From: a virus
Reading direction: 5' to 3' (one strand)
DNA: 35,632 bases
Virus record (IMG/VR): IMGVR_UViG_3300009146_000028
Location: 1 to 35,632 of that record
In this document: piece by piece, positions 1 to 6,395 of the stretch
Layout of the letters: every line of letters starts with the position of its first letter
How positions within the stretch are numbered: position 1 is the first letter of the stretch
Made by a program: the position numbers and the translations under genes
The notes under the pieces: model-generated
Seen by the model: only the letters and a program-made list of their open reading frames with translations
Databases searched by the model: none
What the model was told of the DNA's origin: nothing

Positions 1-210
1 AGCCCGCGCGACACGCGGCGGATCGGTTCGACTCGTCGCTGGGCGCCCGATCACGTCGGTATGCCCGGATCGGGCGCCGTGGCACGCCAGAATCACCGCT
101 GACGCCCGTTCGGCGTGCCGGCCCGTCGTGGCGTCGGCCCGGCCGCCGGCGGAGCGCACGACCCCGTACAACGGCCCGTTCAGCCCGACCCCAGAACGGA
201 GCGTGACCCG
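1..210. other. Left-end leader before the terminase genes, no confident gene
   Basis: The first 210 bases are GC-rich and open in more than one frame, but no frame has a convincing start, ribosome binding site and coding pattern together. One frame read from base 1 stops at 100-102 and could be the 3' end of a gene cut by the window edge. In cos-type phages the packaging site usually lies just before the small terminase gene, so this segment, together with the right end of the window, is the natural place for the DNA ends. That is inference from position only. Confidence 0.4.
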
Positions 211-699
211 ATGCCGCGAGCCGGTCGTCGACCCCGACCGACGGCGCTGAAGATCCTGAACGGCGAGCGGCCGTCCCGGGTCAACCAGGACGAGATCCCG
301 GCGCCACCTGGTGCGCCGGTCCCGCCGCCCGACCTCGACGACGACGTCGCCGGCGTGTACGCCGAGCTCGTGCGCCTGCTCGAACCGACGGGCGTGCTCA
401 CCGCCCTCGACGGGCTGGCGTTGTCGGCGTTCGCCCAGGCCGTGGCGACGCACCGCCGGGCGGCCGCCCTCGAGTCTGCCGTCGGCCCGCTCGTGCGCGA
501 CGACCGCGGGCAACCCCGCACGAACCCGGCGGCCCGGGTGCGTCGGGACGCCGGCCGGGACATGCTGCGCTGGTGTTCCGAGTTCGGGATGACGCCGTCG
601 TCACGGTCCCAGATCGCCCGCCGGTACGCCGGCGGCACGTCGATGGCGTCACCGAACCCGACCGCCGCGAAGTACCTGACGACCGGGTCGGCGTCATGA
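211..699 (+). CDS. terS: Phage terminase small subunit, P27 family
   Basis: This is the DNA-recognition subunit of the packaging motor. It starts the packaging reaction by binding phage DNA and delivering it to the large subunit. The 162-residue protein opens with a basic stretch ending in the hallmark PTALKILNGERPSRVNQDE (about residues 8-26), followed by a helical region with a conserved core near LTALDGLALSAFAQA. Length and N-terminal signature fit P27-type small terminases. I chose the ATG at 211 rather than an in-frame start 96 bases upstream because it has CGGAG just ahead of it and because family members start just before this basic stretch. Its stop overlaps the next start (ATGA). Unusually, the large subunit lies 3.5 kb downstream, separated by 14 small genes. 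Confidence 0.9.
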   Translation: MPRAGRRPRPTALKILNGERPSRVNQDEIPAPPGAPVPPPDLDDDVAGVYAELVRLLEPTGVLTALDGLALSAFAQAVATHRRAAALESAVGPLVRDDRGQPRTNPAARVRRDAGRDMLRWCSEFGMTPSSRSQIARRYAGGTSMASPNPTAAKYLTTGSAS

Positions 700-929
700 C
701 GACGCCGCTACCGGTCGGCCAGGTGCTCGACGACCTCGTGCAACTCGGCTGCTTCGCCGCCGACCGCGACGTCATCGCCGCGCCCGAGGTCACCGACGCC
801 GAACGAACCCGGATCGCCATCCGGTCCGCGCTTCACGCGTTGATCGTCCAGGGATACCTGGTCATCGCCGAGCCCGACACGTGGCCCAAGTGGTTCTCGC
901 CCGACAACGACCGGACGGGCGCGCCGTGA
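696..929 (+). CDS. Small hypothetical phage protein (77 aa)
   Basis: I do not recognise the family. The protein is a 77-residue, acidic and probably helical peptide (VGQVLDDLVQLGCFAADRDV, then a helix with ARSALHALIVQGYLVI-like character), ending in an aromatic WPKWFSPD patch. It starts with an ATG whose last two bases form the stop of the small terminase gene, and it ends in a GTGA overlap with the next gene. It is therefore translated as part of a tightly coupled polycistronic message with the terminase. An early-gene accessory role is possible but nothing in the sequence shows a function. Confidence 0.75.
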   Translation: MTTPLPVGQVLDDLVQLGCFAADRDVIAAPEVTDAERTRIAIRSALHALIVQGYLVIAEPDTWPKWFSPDNDRTGAP

Positions 930-1228
930 ACCCCGACGACGTGTCGCTGCCGACGTCGTGCCCGTGGTGCGGCAAGCGACTCGACCGCCATCACGGCGCC
1001 GCCCGGCCCGCAACGCCCACCGCCGGCGACGTCGGGCTGTGCTGGGGATGCCAGCGTGCCTTCGTGTTCGTCGACGACACGGGCCGGGTGCGCCGACCGA
1101 CCGAAGCCGAGGCGGCCGACATCGCCGCCGACCCCGAGGTCACGCTCGCCCGGGCGGCGATGCGCGACACCGACTGGCCCGACGACGCCACGGCGTTCAG
1201 CCGGTCGGTCCTGGGCGGTGAGCCGTGA
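926..1228 (+). CDS. Zinc-ribbon-like small protein (100 aa)
   Basis: The protein carries two CxxC knuckles: CPWCGKRLDRHH near residues 11-21 and LCWGC near residue 36. Together they could hold one zinc ion in a small ribbon. The C-terminal half is acidic and probably helical (EAEAADIAADPEVTLARAAM), without catalytic signatures. The GTG start at 926 sits in a 4-nt GTGA overlap with the preceding stop, so I prefer it over the upstream in-frame ATG at 881, which would overlap the previous gene extensively. It is the first of several zinc-knuckle proteins between the two terminase genes. A nucleic-acid or protein binding role is inferred only from the knuckles. Confidence 0.75.
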   Translation: MNPDDVSLPTSCPWCGKRLDRHHGAARPATPTAGDVGLCWGCQRAFVFVDDTGRVRRPTEAEAADIAADPEVTLARAAMRDTDWPDDATAFSRSVLGGEP

Positions 1229-1536
1229 TCGGCGTCCCGACCCTGCGGTGCCCGGTGTGCCCGTTGTGCGGTGAACCGCCGACGATCATCCTCGCCGGCG
1301 CCGTCCAGGCGTTCTGCGGGAACGACTCGTGCCGGGCGATGTGTTGGAACCCGTCGGACACGGCCGCCGGCAACCTGCGGGTGAACCCGGTCGCCGAGGT
1401 CGTGGCGGTCGCCCGCCGGATGCGCGACCTGATCGCCGGCGATCACCCGCTCGACGACGCCGACTGCGCCGCCGCCGTCGACGACCTCGTCGACGCCGTC
1501 AACCGGCTCGACACCGACCAGGAGCCCGTGTCGTGA
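1225..1536 (+). CDS. Zinc-ribbon protein with CPxCPLCG...CGNDSC motif (103 aa)
   Basis: Residues 9-42 hold a clear two-knuckle zinc ribbon: CPVCPLCGEPP, then about 15 residues later FCGNDSCRAMCWNP. The arrangement CPLCG...QAFCGNDxC...WNP matches small proteins I know from actinobacterial phages, whose function is not established. The rest is a helical segment (VAEVVAVARRMRDLIAG) and an acidic tail. GTG start, 4-nt overlap on both sides. It could be a host-interaction factor or a structural zinc mini-protein. I cannot decide from sequence. Confidence 0.8.
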   Translation: MIGVPTLRCPVCPLCGEPPTIILAGAVQAFCGNDSCRAMCWNPSDTAAGNLRVNPVAEVVAVARRMRDLIAGDHPLDDADCAAAVDDLVDAVNRLDTDQEPVS

Positions 1537-1637
1537 CCGACAACGTGACGCTGGTGATGTTGGTCCTGATCGTCGCCGTGTTGATCACGGTCCTGGCGCT
1601 CGCCGCCGCCGGTCATCGACGGGATCGCCGGCGATGA
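1533..1637 (+). CDS. Single-pass membrane peptide (34 aa)
   Basis: A 34-residue peptide made of a short polar N-terminus (VTDNVT), one hydrophobic segment of about 20 residues (LVMLVLIVAVLITVLALAAA) and a strongly basic C-terminus (GHRRDRRR). By the positive-inside rule the tail is cytoplasmic. The gene starts with GTG in a GTGA overlap and ends in an ATGA overlap, so translation is coupled with its neighbours, which supports it being real despite its size. It could be a holin-like or membrane-anchoring peptide, but it is far from the endolysin gene. Confidence 0.65.
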   Translation: MTDNVTLVMLVLIVAVLITVLALAAAGHRRDRRR

Positions 1638-1726
1638 TGCCCGACCCGATCACCCTCCTGTTCATCGTCGTGTGCGCGATCGTGTTCGTCGGGCTCCTGT
1701 ACGTCGCGGGGATGCGCCGGCCGTGA
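1634..1726 (+). CDS. Single-pass membrane peptide (30 aa)
   Basis: A second mini membrane protein directly follows the first: MMPDPITLLFIVVCAIVFVG and so on, ending in GMRRP. It has one hydrophobic helix of about 18 residues and a small basic tail. Two adjacent ATGs are available. The first (1634) makes an ATGA overlap with the preceding stop and is chosen for that reason. The stop overlaps the next GTG start. Two consecutive coupled membrane peptides recall paired holin/antiholin-type genes, but no lysis enzyme is nearby, so this is only a possibility. Confidence 0.6.
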   Translation: MMPDPITLLFIVVCAIVFVGLLYVAGMRRP

Positions 1727-2058
1727 CGCCGATCCCGACGCCCGTGCATCGGTGCCCGCATTGCGAGGCGGTGAGCGCGAACCCGGGCGACGTCACGAAC
1801 GGGTACTGCGGGCGGTGCCATCACTTCTGCGCCGACTACCCCGACACGGCCCGGTTCCCGGCGTTCGACGACGCCTGGTGCGTCCCCGGTACCCGGGTCG
1901 TGGTCGGCAACGTGCGGTCGGGGTTCTACGGGCATCACGGCCGGGTGATCCGCCGGCACCCGTCCCGGCTCGTCGATGTCCGCCTCGACGACGACGCACC
2001 CGTCGGCGACGTCGAGTTCGGCACCGGTGAACTCATCGCCGAGGTGACCCGGCCGTGA
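1723..2058 (+). CDS. Zinc-knuckle plus SH3/KOW-like protein (111 aa)
   Basis: The N-terminal part has two CxxC knuckles, CPHCEAVSANPG and YCGRCHHFC (about residues 11-36), fitting a zinc ribbon. The C-terminal half reads as a small beta barrel of the KOW/SH3 type: PGTRVVVGNVRSGFYGHHGR, then strands ending in LVDVRLDDD. The next gene (2055-2243) encodes an isolated copy of this second domain, which suggests a duplication. GTG start in a GTGA overlap. Such barrel domains often bind RNA or protein, but the role here is unknown. Confidence 0.8.
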   Translation: MTPIPTPVHRCPHCEAVSANPGDVTNGYCGRCHHFCADYPDTARFPAFDDAWCVPGTRVVVGNVRSGFYGHHGRVIRRHPSRLVDVRLDDDAPVGDVEFGTGELIAEVTRP

Positions 2059-2243
2059 CCGGTCACGAGTGGATCGTGCGCGGCGCCCGGGTCGTCGTCG
2101 ACGACAGCCGGTTCACCTACGACGGCGATCACGGCGTCGTGTTGTCCCGGGCGAAGTACTCGACCCTCGTCCGCCTCGACGCCGGCGAAGATGTCGAGGT
2201 CGGGCTCGATCACCTACGACCCGAGAGGAACGACCCTGAATGA
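2055..2243 (+). CDS. Small SH3/KOW-like beta-barrel protein (62 aa)
   Basis: The whole protein is one small-barrel domain: RGARVVVDDSRFTYDGDHGV, then LVRLDAGEDVEVGLDHLRPE. It resembles the C-terminal half of the preceding protein: both share the pattern RVVV, a variable loop, G-HG-V, then LV-VRLD and a closing V. GTG start in a GTGA overlap with that gene, and an ATGA overlap at its own end. It is probably a diverged tandem duplicate that lost or never had the zinc knuckles. Function unknown. Confidence 0.75.
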   Translation: MTGHEWIVRGARVVVDDSRFTYDGDHGVVLSRAKYSTLVRLDAGEDVEVGLDHLRPERNDPE

Positions 2244-2737
2244 CCGCTGTTGAACATCGCTTCGTTGACCGTTCCCGCTGGCCCGACGGCCCGTGGCGCG
2301 ACGAACCCGACCGGGTCGACTGGGTCGACCCCGTCACCGGGTACCCGTGTTTCGTGAAGCGTGGCCCGCTCGGCGCCTGGTGCGGGTACGTCGGCGTCCC
2401 GCCCGGTCACCGGTTCCACGGCGCCGACTTCGACGACGTGCTCGTCGACGTGCACGGCGCGCTGTCGTACGGCGCGCCGTGCGAACCCGACGACGAGCGG
2501 TCGCACGTCGAACGGATCTGCCACGTTCCCCAGCCCGGCGAACCCGACGACGTGTTCTGGTTCGGGTTCGACTGCTCCCACTATCACGACGTCATCCCGA
2601 ACCTGGTGATGAGCGGGTTCCCGTACCGCGACGACGAATCCAGCTACAAGACGACCGCCTACGCCCGGGCCGAGGTGACGTCGCTCGCCCGTCAACTCGC
2701 CGACCTGGCCACCGGAGGCGACCGTGGCGAACCCTGA
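2240..2737 (+). CDS. Conserved actinophage protein, GYPCFVKRGPLGAWCGYVGV type (165 aa)
   Basis: I recognise the core pattern GYPCFVKRGPLGAWCGYVGV followed by PPGHRFHGADFDD, then VHGALSYG and a C-terminal WFGFDCSHYHDVIP. Proteins with this pattern are common hypotheticals in phages of actinobacteria. Cys and His residues (C and H in the WCGYV, HG and FDCSHYHD segments) are spread so that a metal site is conceivable, but no known enzyme family is evident to me. The ATG start makes an ATGA overlap with the previous gene. The end overlaps the next gene by 14 bases, the longest overlap in this cluster. Confidence 0.85.
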   Translation: MTAVEHRFVDRSRWPDGPWRDEPDRVDWVDPVTGYPCFVKRGPLGAWCGYVGVPPGHRFHGADFDDVLVDVHGALSYGAPCEPDDERSHVERICHVPQPGEPDDVFWFGFDCSHYHDVIPNLVMSGFPYRDDESSYKTTAYARAEVTSLARQLADLATGGDRGEP

Positions 2738-3125
2738 CCTACCGAACCTGCATGACCGGACCGACCCTCGACGGCCCGGCGGTGACATCGCCGGCCCGGG
2801 CGGGCCGTACGACCGCGACGCCGTCGTCGTCGACACGTCCGACGCCGTGCTGCTCGACTACTCGACGGTCTCGACCGTCGAATTGCAACGACGATCGGGT
2901 CCCGGGCCGGCGTCCGAGGTCGCGTTCGCGCTGATGCTCGAAGGCCGGGTGAACAAGACCCGGGACCGAACCCGGGTGTTGTACCTGATCAACGCCGACG
3001 GCGTCGCCGCGCTCGTGACCGAACTGCTCGGGCTCGCCAAGCGGGCCGAGAACCTCGGCGACCCGGCGCTCGCCGACGAGCTTCGCCGCCGGCTCGGCGA
3101 ACGATGGGACGAGATGCCGACATGA
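2724..3125 (+). CDS. Hypothetical protein (133 aa)
   Basis: I do not recognise this family. The first 40 residues are proline-, glycine- and aspartate-rich and probably flexible. The middle has a strand-rich segment (VAFALMLEGRVNKTRDRTRV, then LYLINADGVAALVTEL), and the C-terminus is helical (AKRAENLGDPALADELRRRL). The start is a GTG placed five bases after a GGAGG ribosome binding site, inside the end of the previous gene. That explains why this start does not form the usual 4-nt overlap. It ends with an ATGA overlap. Confidence 0.8.
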   Translation: MANPDLPNLHDRTDPRRPGGDIAGPGGPYDRDAVVVDTSDAVLLDYSTVSTVELQRRSGPGPASEVAFALMLEGRVNKTRDRTRVLYLINADGVAALVTELLGLAKRAENLGDPALADELRRRLGERWDEMPT

Positions 3126-3319
3126 TCCGGTGTCCCTGGGCGATCAAGTTCGGCATCACGCTGAACACGAGGTGCACGCTCGAAGCCGGGCACCCCGGGT
3201 TACACGTCGCCAAGGGCCTGGCCGACTTCGACCATCAACGGATCGACTGGCACCCGGGTCACGGCAACGAGTTCCTGACCGACCGGGACGACGAGCACGC
3301 GTGGGAGATCGCGCCGTGA
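3122..3319 (+). CDS. Small hypothetical protein (65 aa)
   Basis: The protein begins MIRCPWAIKFGITLNTRCTL and continues EAGHPGLHVAKGL, then ends with an acidic aromatic region (DRDDEHAWEIAP). Two cysteines and four to five histidines (C-P ... C ... GHPGLH ... DHQR ... HPGH) are spaced like a small metal-binding module of the kind often annotated as putative zinc-binding in actinophages. The ATG start forms an ATGA overlap and the stop a GTGA overlap, so it is part of the same coupled operon. Function unknown. Confidence 0.75.
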   Translation: MIRCPWAIKFGITLNTRCTLEAGHPGLHVAKGLADFDHQRIDWHPGHGNEFLTDRDDEHAWEIAP

Positions 3320-3561
3320 ACCAGGTCGTCGCCATCGGCGACTGCTTCGTGTGCAAGCGGACGTTCATGTTCGACGCGGACGCCGTGCCGTCGGTCTGGA
3401 TCGACTCAGCGACGGGCGTGCCGCCGCCGGACGGTCACCCGCCGCCCGACACGGCGTACCGTCAGCCCGTGTGTTACTCGTGCGCCGAGACCGTCGCCCG
3501 GCTCCGCCTCGACGAAGGCGTCGCCGACCTGTGGCACGGCCGCTGGGGTACGCCGTCGTGA
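3316..3561 (+). CDS. Two-knuckle zinc protein, CFVCKRTFMFDADAVPSVW type (81 aa)
   Basis: The protein has CFVCKRTFMFDADAVPSVWI (about residues 10-29), a loop DSATGVPPPDG, then QPVCYSCAETVARL near residues 52-65. The two CxxC knuckles would form one treble-clef or ribbon zinc site. The pattern CxxCKRxFxFDxDxVPS...CYxC is one I know from many actinophage genomes without assigned function. GTG start in a GTGA overlap. The protein at 3746-3904 is a shorter relative with the same order of motifs, so the two probably arose by duplication. Confidence 0.85.
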   Translation: MNQVVAIGDCFVCKRTFMFDADAVPSVWIDSATGVPPPDGHPPPDTAYRQPVCYSCAETVARLRLDEGVADLWHGRWGTPS

Positions 3562-3749
3562 TCGTCGTCGAACGCCGGGTGCAACTCACCGCCGGGTACC
3601 TGGCGTTACGGATCGAGATCCCCGACGACGCCGTCGAGATGGGTGACCGCGAGGCGGCGTTGATCACCGGGCTGCTCGGGTCGATCGCCAAGTTCACGGG
3701 TCACGGCGCCGTCATCGTGTGGACCGATCACGATCGGGAGGCGCCGTGA
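3558..3749 (+). CDS. Small hypothetical protein (63 aa)
   Basis: This 63-residue protein alternates strands and helices (IVVERRVQLTAGYLALRIEI, then EAALITGLLGSIAKFTGHGA and VIVWTDHDREAP) and has no cysteines. It sits between two related zinc-knuckle genes and overlaps both by four bases (GTGA each time). I do not recognise a family. The balanced amphipathic pattern argues for a folded small protein rather than a chance reading frame. Confidence 0.7.
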   Translation: MIVVERRVQLTAGYLALRIEIPDDAVEMGDREAALITGLLGSIAKFTGHGAVIVWTDHDREAP

Positions 3750-3904
3750 TCACGTGCCGGCTCTGCGGGCGGGTGTTCACGCCCGACCTCGACGACATCC
3801 CGCTCGTGTTCGATCGCGTCACCCAGGCGCCGGCACCGGTCTGCTACGGGTGCGCCGATGACATCCGCGAGGTGCTGCGGGCGTACCAGGATGTGCCGTC
3901 GTGA
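3746..3904 (+). CDS. Two-knuckle zinc mini-protein, paralog of 3316-3561 (52 aa)
   Basis: Nearly the entire protein is a zinc module: CRLCGRVFTPDLDDIPLVFD, a short loop, then PVCYGCADDIREVLRAY. The order CxxC-R-F-D-D-P-V-D-T-P-CYxC matches the protein at 3316-3561 in shortened form. The GTG at 3746 gives a GTGA overlap with the preceding stop. An upstream in-frame start would extend it by nine residues into the previous gene and is less likely. Role unknown. Confidence 0.75.
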   Translation: MITCRLCGRVFTPDLDDIPLVFDRVTQAPAPVCYGCADDIREVLRAYQDVPS

Positions 3905-4215
3905 CGGGCCGGGCGGTGACGGTCGGGGTCGGTGTCGGCGTGGTCGCCGGGATCGTGCTCGGGCGGATCTTCATCGTCCGGCGGGTGCGCCGCCTGCTGC
4001 GTGAGTGGCATGACGGAACGCTCCAGATGCGAATCCTCGCCGAAGCGGCCGAGGCGTTCGCGTCGCACGAACGGCCCGGGCCGTCGGTGCGCGGTGTCGT
4101 GATCGACGCCGGCGGCGGTCAGGTCGGCGTGATGGTCAACCGTGACACCGAGGCGTACCCGCCGGTCGGTACGCCGGTGACGGTCGTCGAGACGGGATCA
4201 CCGCCGAGGCGATGA
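3901..4215 (+). CDS. Membrane-anchored small protein (104 aa)
   Basis: The N-terminus has a glycine/valine-rich hydrophobic segment (AVTVGVGVGVVAGIVLGRIF, about residues 5-24) followed by a basic stretch (VRRVRRLLREW). This fits one membrane helix with a cytoplasmic C-terminus. The remainder is a helix (LAEAAEAFASHER) and a strand-rich tail ending GTPVTVVETGSPPRR. It is the last of the small genes and overlaps the large terminase gene by four bases (ATGA), so the two are translationally coupled. No family recognised. Confidence 0.7.
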   Translation: MTGRAVTVGVGVGVVAGIVLGRIFIVRRVRRLLREWHDGTLQMRILAEAAEAFASHERPGPSVRGVVIDAGGGQVGVMVNRDTEAYPPVGTPVTVVETGSPPRR

Positions 4216-5894
4216 CCGCCGGCGGCGTTCTCGTCGACTGCTCGACGTCGAAGGCGCCGGTCCGTGACGGGAACCGCAAGCCGTGCGACCGGTGCGATCG
4301 CCGGGGTCGGCACTTCTGCGCGCCACGGGCCGCGCACGTCGTCGGGTTCATCGAGGAATGCTGCGTGCACACCAAGTCCCGGTGGGCGGGCAAGCCGTTC
4401 CTGCTGACGGAGTGGCAACGCCGCGAGATCGTCGAGCCGGTGTTCGGCTGGGTCGAGTGGTCGGCCGAGTTCGAGCAATGGGTTCGCGTGTACCGCGTCG
4501 TGTGGCTTTCAGCCGGGCGGAAGAATGGCAAGTCGGAGCTCCTGGCGGCGCTCGCGTTGTACCTGCTGCTGGCGGACGGCGAGCAGGGTGCCGAGTTGAT
4601 CGGGTGCGCCGGCACGCGCCGCCAGGCCGGGAAGGTGTTCGCCGTCGCGCAACGGATGATCCAGTTGTCGCCGGTGTTGTCCGAGGCGCTGGCGTCGGGC
4701 GAGATCGTGATCACGAAACACGACGGCGCCCGGATCGCGCACGTGCCGACGGGTTCCTGGTACGAGTGCATCAGCGCCGATGCGGACAACGCGCTCGGCG
4801 AGAACATCCACGGGTGCCTGTTCGACGAGGTCGCCACCCAGCCCGGTGACGCGTTGTGGCACGCCGTTCGTACGTCGATGGGCACCCGCCCGCAGGCGCT
4901 GTTGATCGCGGCGACGACCGCGGGCGATCGGACGCACGGGTTCGCGGCCCGTGAGGCGGCGTACTGCCGTCGGGTCGCGGCCGACCCGGGCCTGGATCGC
5001 CGGCGGTACGTGTGGATTCGGGCGGCGAACCCGGCGGCCGAGTTGAACGACCCGGTCGCGTGGGCGGCGGCGAACCCCGCCCTCGGGCACTTCCTCAGCC
5101 CATCGGCGCTGGAGGATGAGGCGGCCGAGGCGATGCTCGACCCGCGCAAGGCGAAGGCGTTCCGCATGTTCCGCCTGAACCAGTGGCAACGGCCCGAGTC
5201 GCGCTGGTTGCCGGCGGGCCGGTGGCGTACGGGCGCGCCGGGCGACCCCGCGGCGTTGACGGGCCGGCGGTGTCACGGCGGCGTCGACCTCGCCGCGGTG
5301 TCCGACCTGACGTCGCTGTGCTGGTTCTTCCCGGCGCCCGACGACGAGGCGCCGGCCGCGGCCCGGTGGCATCACTACGTGCCCGAGGGTGCCGTCGAAC
5401 GGCTCGACGAGATCACGTCGGGGTCGTTCAGCGAGTGGATCGCCGGCGGATGGGTCACGGTCACGCCGGGCGAGGTCGTCGACTACCGGCCGATGCGCGC
5501 CGACATCGCCGCGGGGTACCGGGACTTCGCGCTCGTCGACCTCGGGATCGACCGCTGGAACTCGTCGGAGACCGTGACCTGGGCGGCCGAGAACCTTCCC
5601 CGGCTCGACGTGTCGCTCGTGGCCCAGAGCTTCATCGGGCAGTCGTCGGCGTTGAAGGCGATCGACCGGCTGCTGCGGGAACGGCGCCTCGACGTCGGCG
5701 CCGACCCGGTCGCGGCGTGGTGCGCGGCGTGCGCCGAGGTCGTGCAGGACCGGGCCGAGAACCTGAAGTTGACGAAGCCGGATCGGGCGCGGGGCACGGC
5801 CCGGATCGACGCCGTCGCCGCGCTGGCGAACGCGGTCGACGGGTGGCTGCGGGCGCCGGCGCCGAAGAAGCGCGGCCGCGCCGTTGGATTCTGA
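4212..5894 (+). CDS. terL: Phage terminase large subunit
   Basis: This is the ATP-driven motor and nuclease that fills the prohead through the portal. The 560-residue protein shows the Walker A-like loop SAGRKNGKS (residues 100-108), Walker B with catalytic acid CLFDE (202-206) and the coupling motif ATTAG (234-238). The C-terminal nuclease half contains GGVDLAAVSDLTS (about 356-368) and RIDAVAALANAV (531-542), whose aspartates would bind metal. Length and motif order fit the HK97-like Terminase_1 group. The first 50 residues add a cysteine cluster (CDRCDRRGRHFC, 25-36) that could bind zinc. The ATG start makes an ATGA overlap with the last small gene. It is followed by about 300 bases without a clear gene. 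Confidence 0.95.
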   Translation: MTAGGVLVDCSTSKAPVRDGNRKPCDRCDRRGRHFCAPRAAHVVGFIEECCVHTKSRWAGKPFLLTEWQRREIVEPVFGWVEWSAEFEQWVRVYRVVWLSAGRKNGKSELLAALALYLLLADGEQGAELIGCAGTRRQAGKVFAVAQRMIQLSPVLSEALASGEIVITKHDGARIAHVPTGSWYECISADADNALGENIHGCLFDEVATQPGDALWHAVRTSMGTRPQALLIAATTAGDRTHGFAAREAAYCRRVAADPGLDRRRYVWIRAANPAAELNDPVAWAAANPALGHFLSPSALEDEAAEAMLDPRKAKAFRMFRLNQWQRPESRWLPAGRWRTGAPGDPAALTGRRCHGGVDLAAVSDLTSLCWFFPAPDDEAPAAARWHHYVPEGAVERLDEITSGSFSEWIAGGWVTVTPGEVVDYRPMRADIAAGYRDFALVDLGIDRWNSSETVTWAAENLPRLDVSLVAQSFIGQSSALKAIDRLLRERRLDVGADPVAAWCAACAEVVQDRAENLKLTKPDRARGTARIDAVAALANAVDGWLRAPAPKKRGRAVGF

Positions 5895-6212
5895 ATTATC
5901 CGAAAATTCGGGCAATGCACGTGCAACCCCGCCGTCGTTGTATGTGCCAGCGGGCGCGATTGGTCGCGCGTTGCCGCGCGCTTTTCCGCGCGGGCCGGCG
6001 CCGGCGGTTCCCGGGGTGGATGGACGCCCGAGGGAACGACGCCGGCGCCGGACGCCGACCTGCAACCGAAAGCGGGATGCGCGGGGATCGCCGGCGGTTG
6101 CACGTGAAACCGGGAGGTCGAGCTGCCCGGTCAGTGGTGCACCGGTCGACGTCCCCGCGCCGCGGATCGTATCCCGGCGCGGTGACGGTCGGGCGGAGTA
6201 GAACGGGCGGCC
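5895..6212 (+). other. Gap of unusual composition between terminase and portal region
   Basis: This 318-base stretch contains no convincing gene. It begins with an AT-rich patch (about 5890-5912) that stands out from the rest of the window. It also holds an 11-bp inverted repeat, CACGTGCAACC at 5918-5928 and GGTTGCACGTG at 6096-6106, about 170 bases apart, and several CGCGCG-type palindromes near 5965-5995. A frame starting with TTG at 5884 stays open to 6201, but its codon use (TTA, AAT, ATT, TTT, GCT) differs from every neighbour and the protein resembles nothing I know. It may be a regulatory or structural DNA segment. Confidence 0.4.
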
Positions 6213-6365
6213 GTGACCGAGCCCGTGCCCGAACCGCCACCCGGCCGCCGCCCTACAGACCCGGCGCAGGTACTGACCGGGTTGCTCGTGCTCTTCGCCC
6301 TCGTCGCGACCGTGCTCATCATCGCGACCGCGGTCGTCTGGTGGTGGCGGACGGTCATCGGGTGA
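6213..6365 (+). CDS. Single-pass membrane peptide (50 aa)
   Basis: A GTG start at 6213, preceded by a GGCGGAG-like ribosome binding site, opens a 50-residue peptide. It has a proline-rich polar N-terminus (TEPVPEPPPGRRPTDPAQ) and one long hydrophobic segment (about LTGLLVLFALVATVLIIATA), closing with VVWWWRTVIG. The topology suggests a cytoplasmic or periplasmic proline arm with one membrane helix. It lies in the otherwise empty gap before the portal gene. Function unknown. A membrane-associated accessory of morphogenesis or a holin-like peptide is conceivable. Confidence 0.6.
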   Translation: MTEPVPEPPPGRRPTDPAQVLTGLLVLFALVATVLIIATAVVWWWRTVIG

Positions 6366-6383
6366 CCGGCCGGTCACCGCGCC

Positions 6384-6395
6384 TAGCCTTCAGCC
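6384..6395 (+). promoter_or_regulatory. Candidate -10 element for leaderless portal transcript
   Basis: TAGCCT at 6384-6389 lies six bases before the portal GTG start, and no ribosome binding site is visible. A -10 hexamer at this distance would start the message at the start codon. Four other start sites in this window show the same spacing (21608, 24254, 24318 and 26767). No good -35 box is visible, so this is a candidate only. Confidence 0.4.

Noticed and set aside
5884-6201. A plus-strand frame with TTG start in the gap after the large terminase gene
   Set aside because: Codon use differs from all neighbours, no ribosome binding site or family resemblance. Kept only as an odd segment.
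4509-6377. A 622-residue open frame on the minus strand across the terminase gene
   Set aside because: It is an arginine/proline-rich product of GC-rich third positions opposite the large terminase gene, with no motif and no ribosome binding site.
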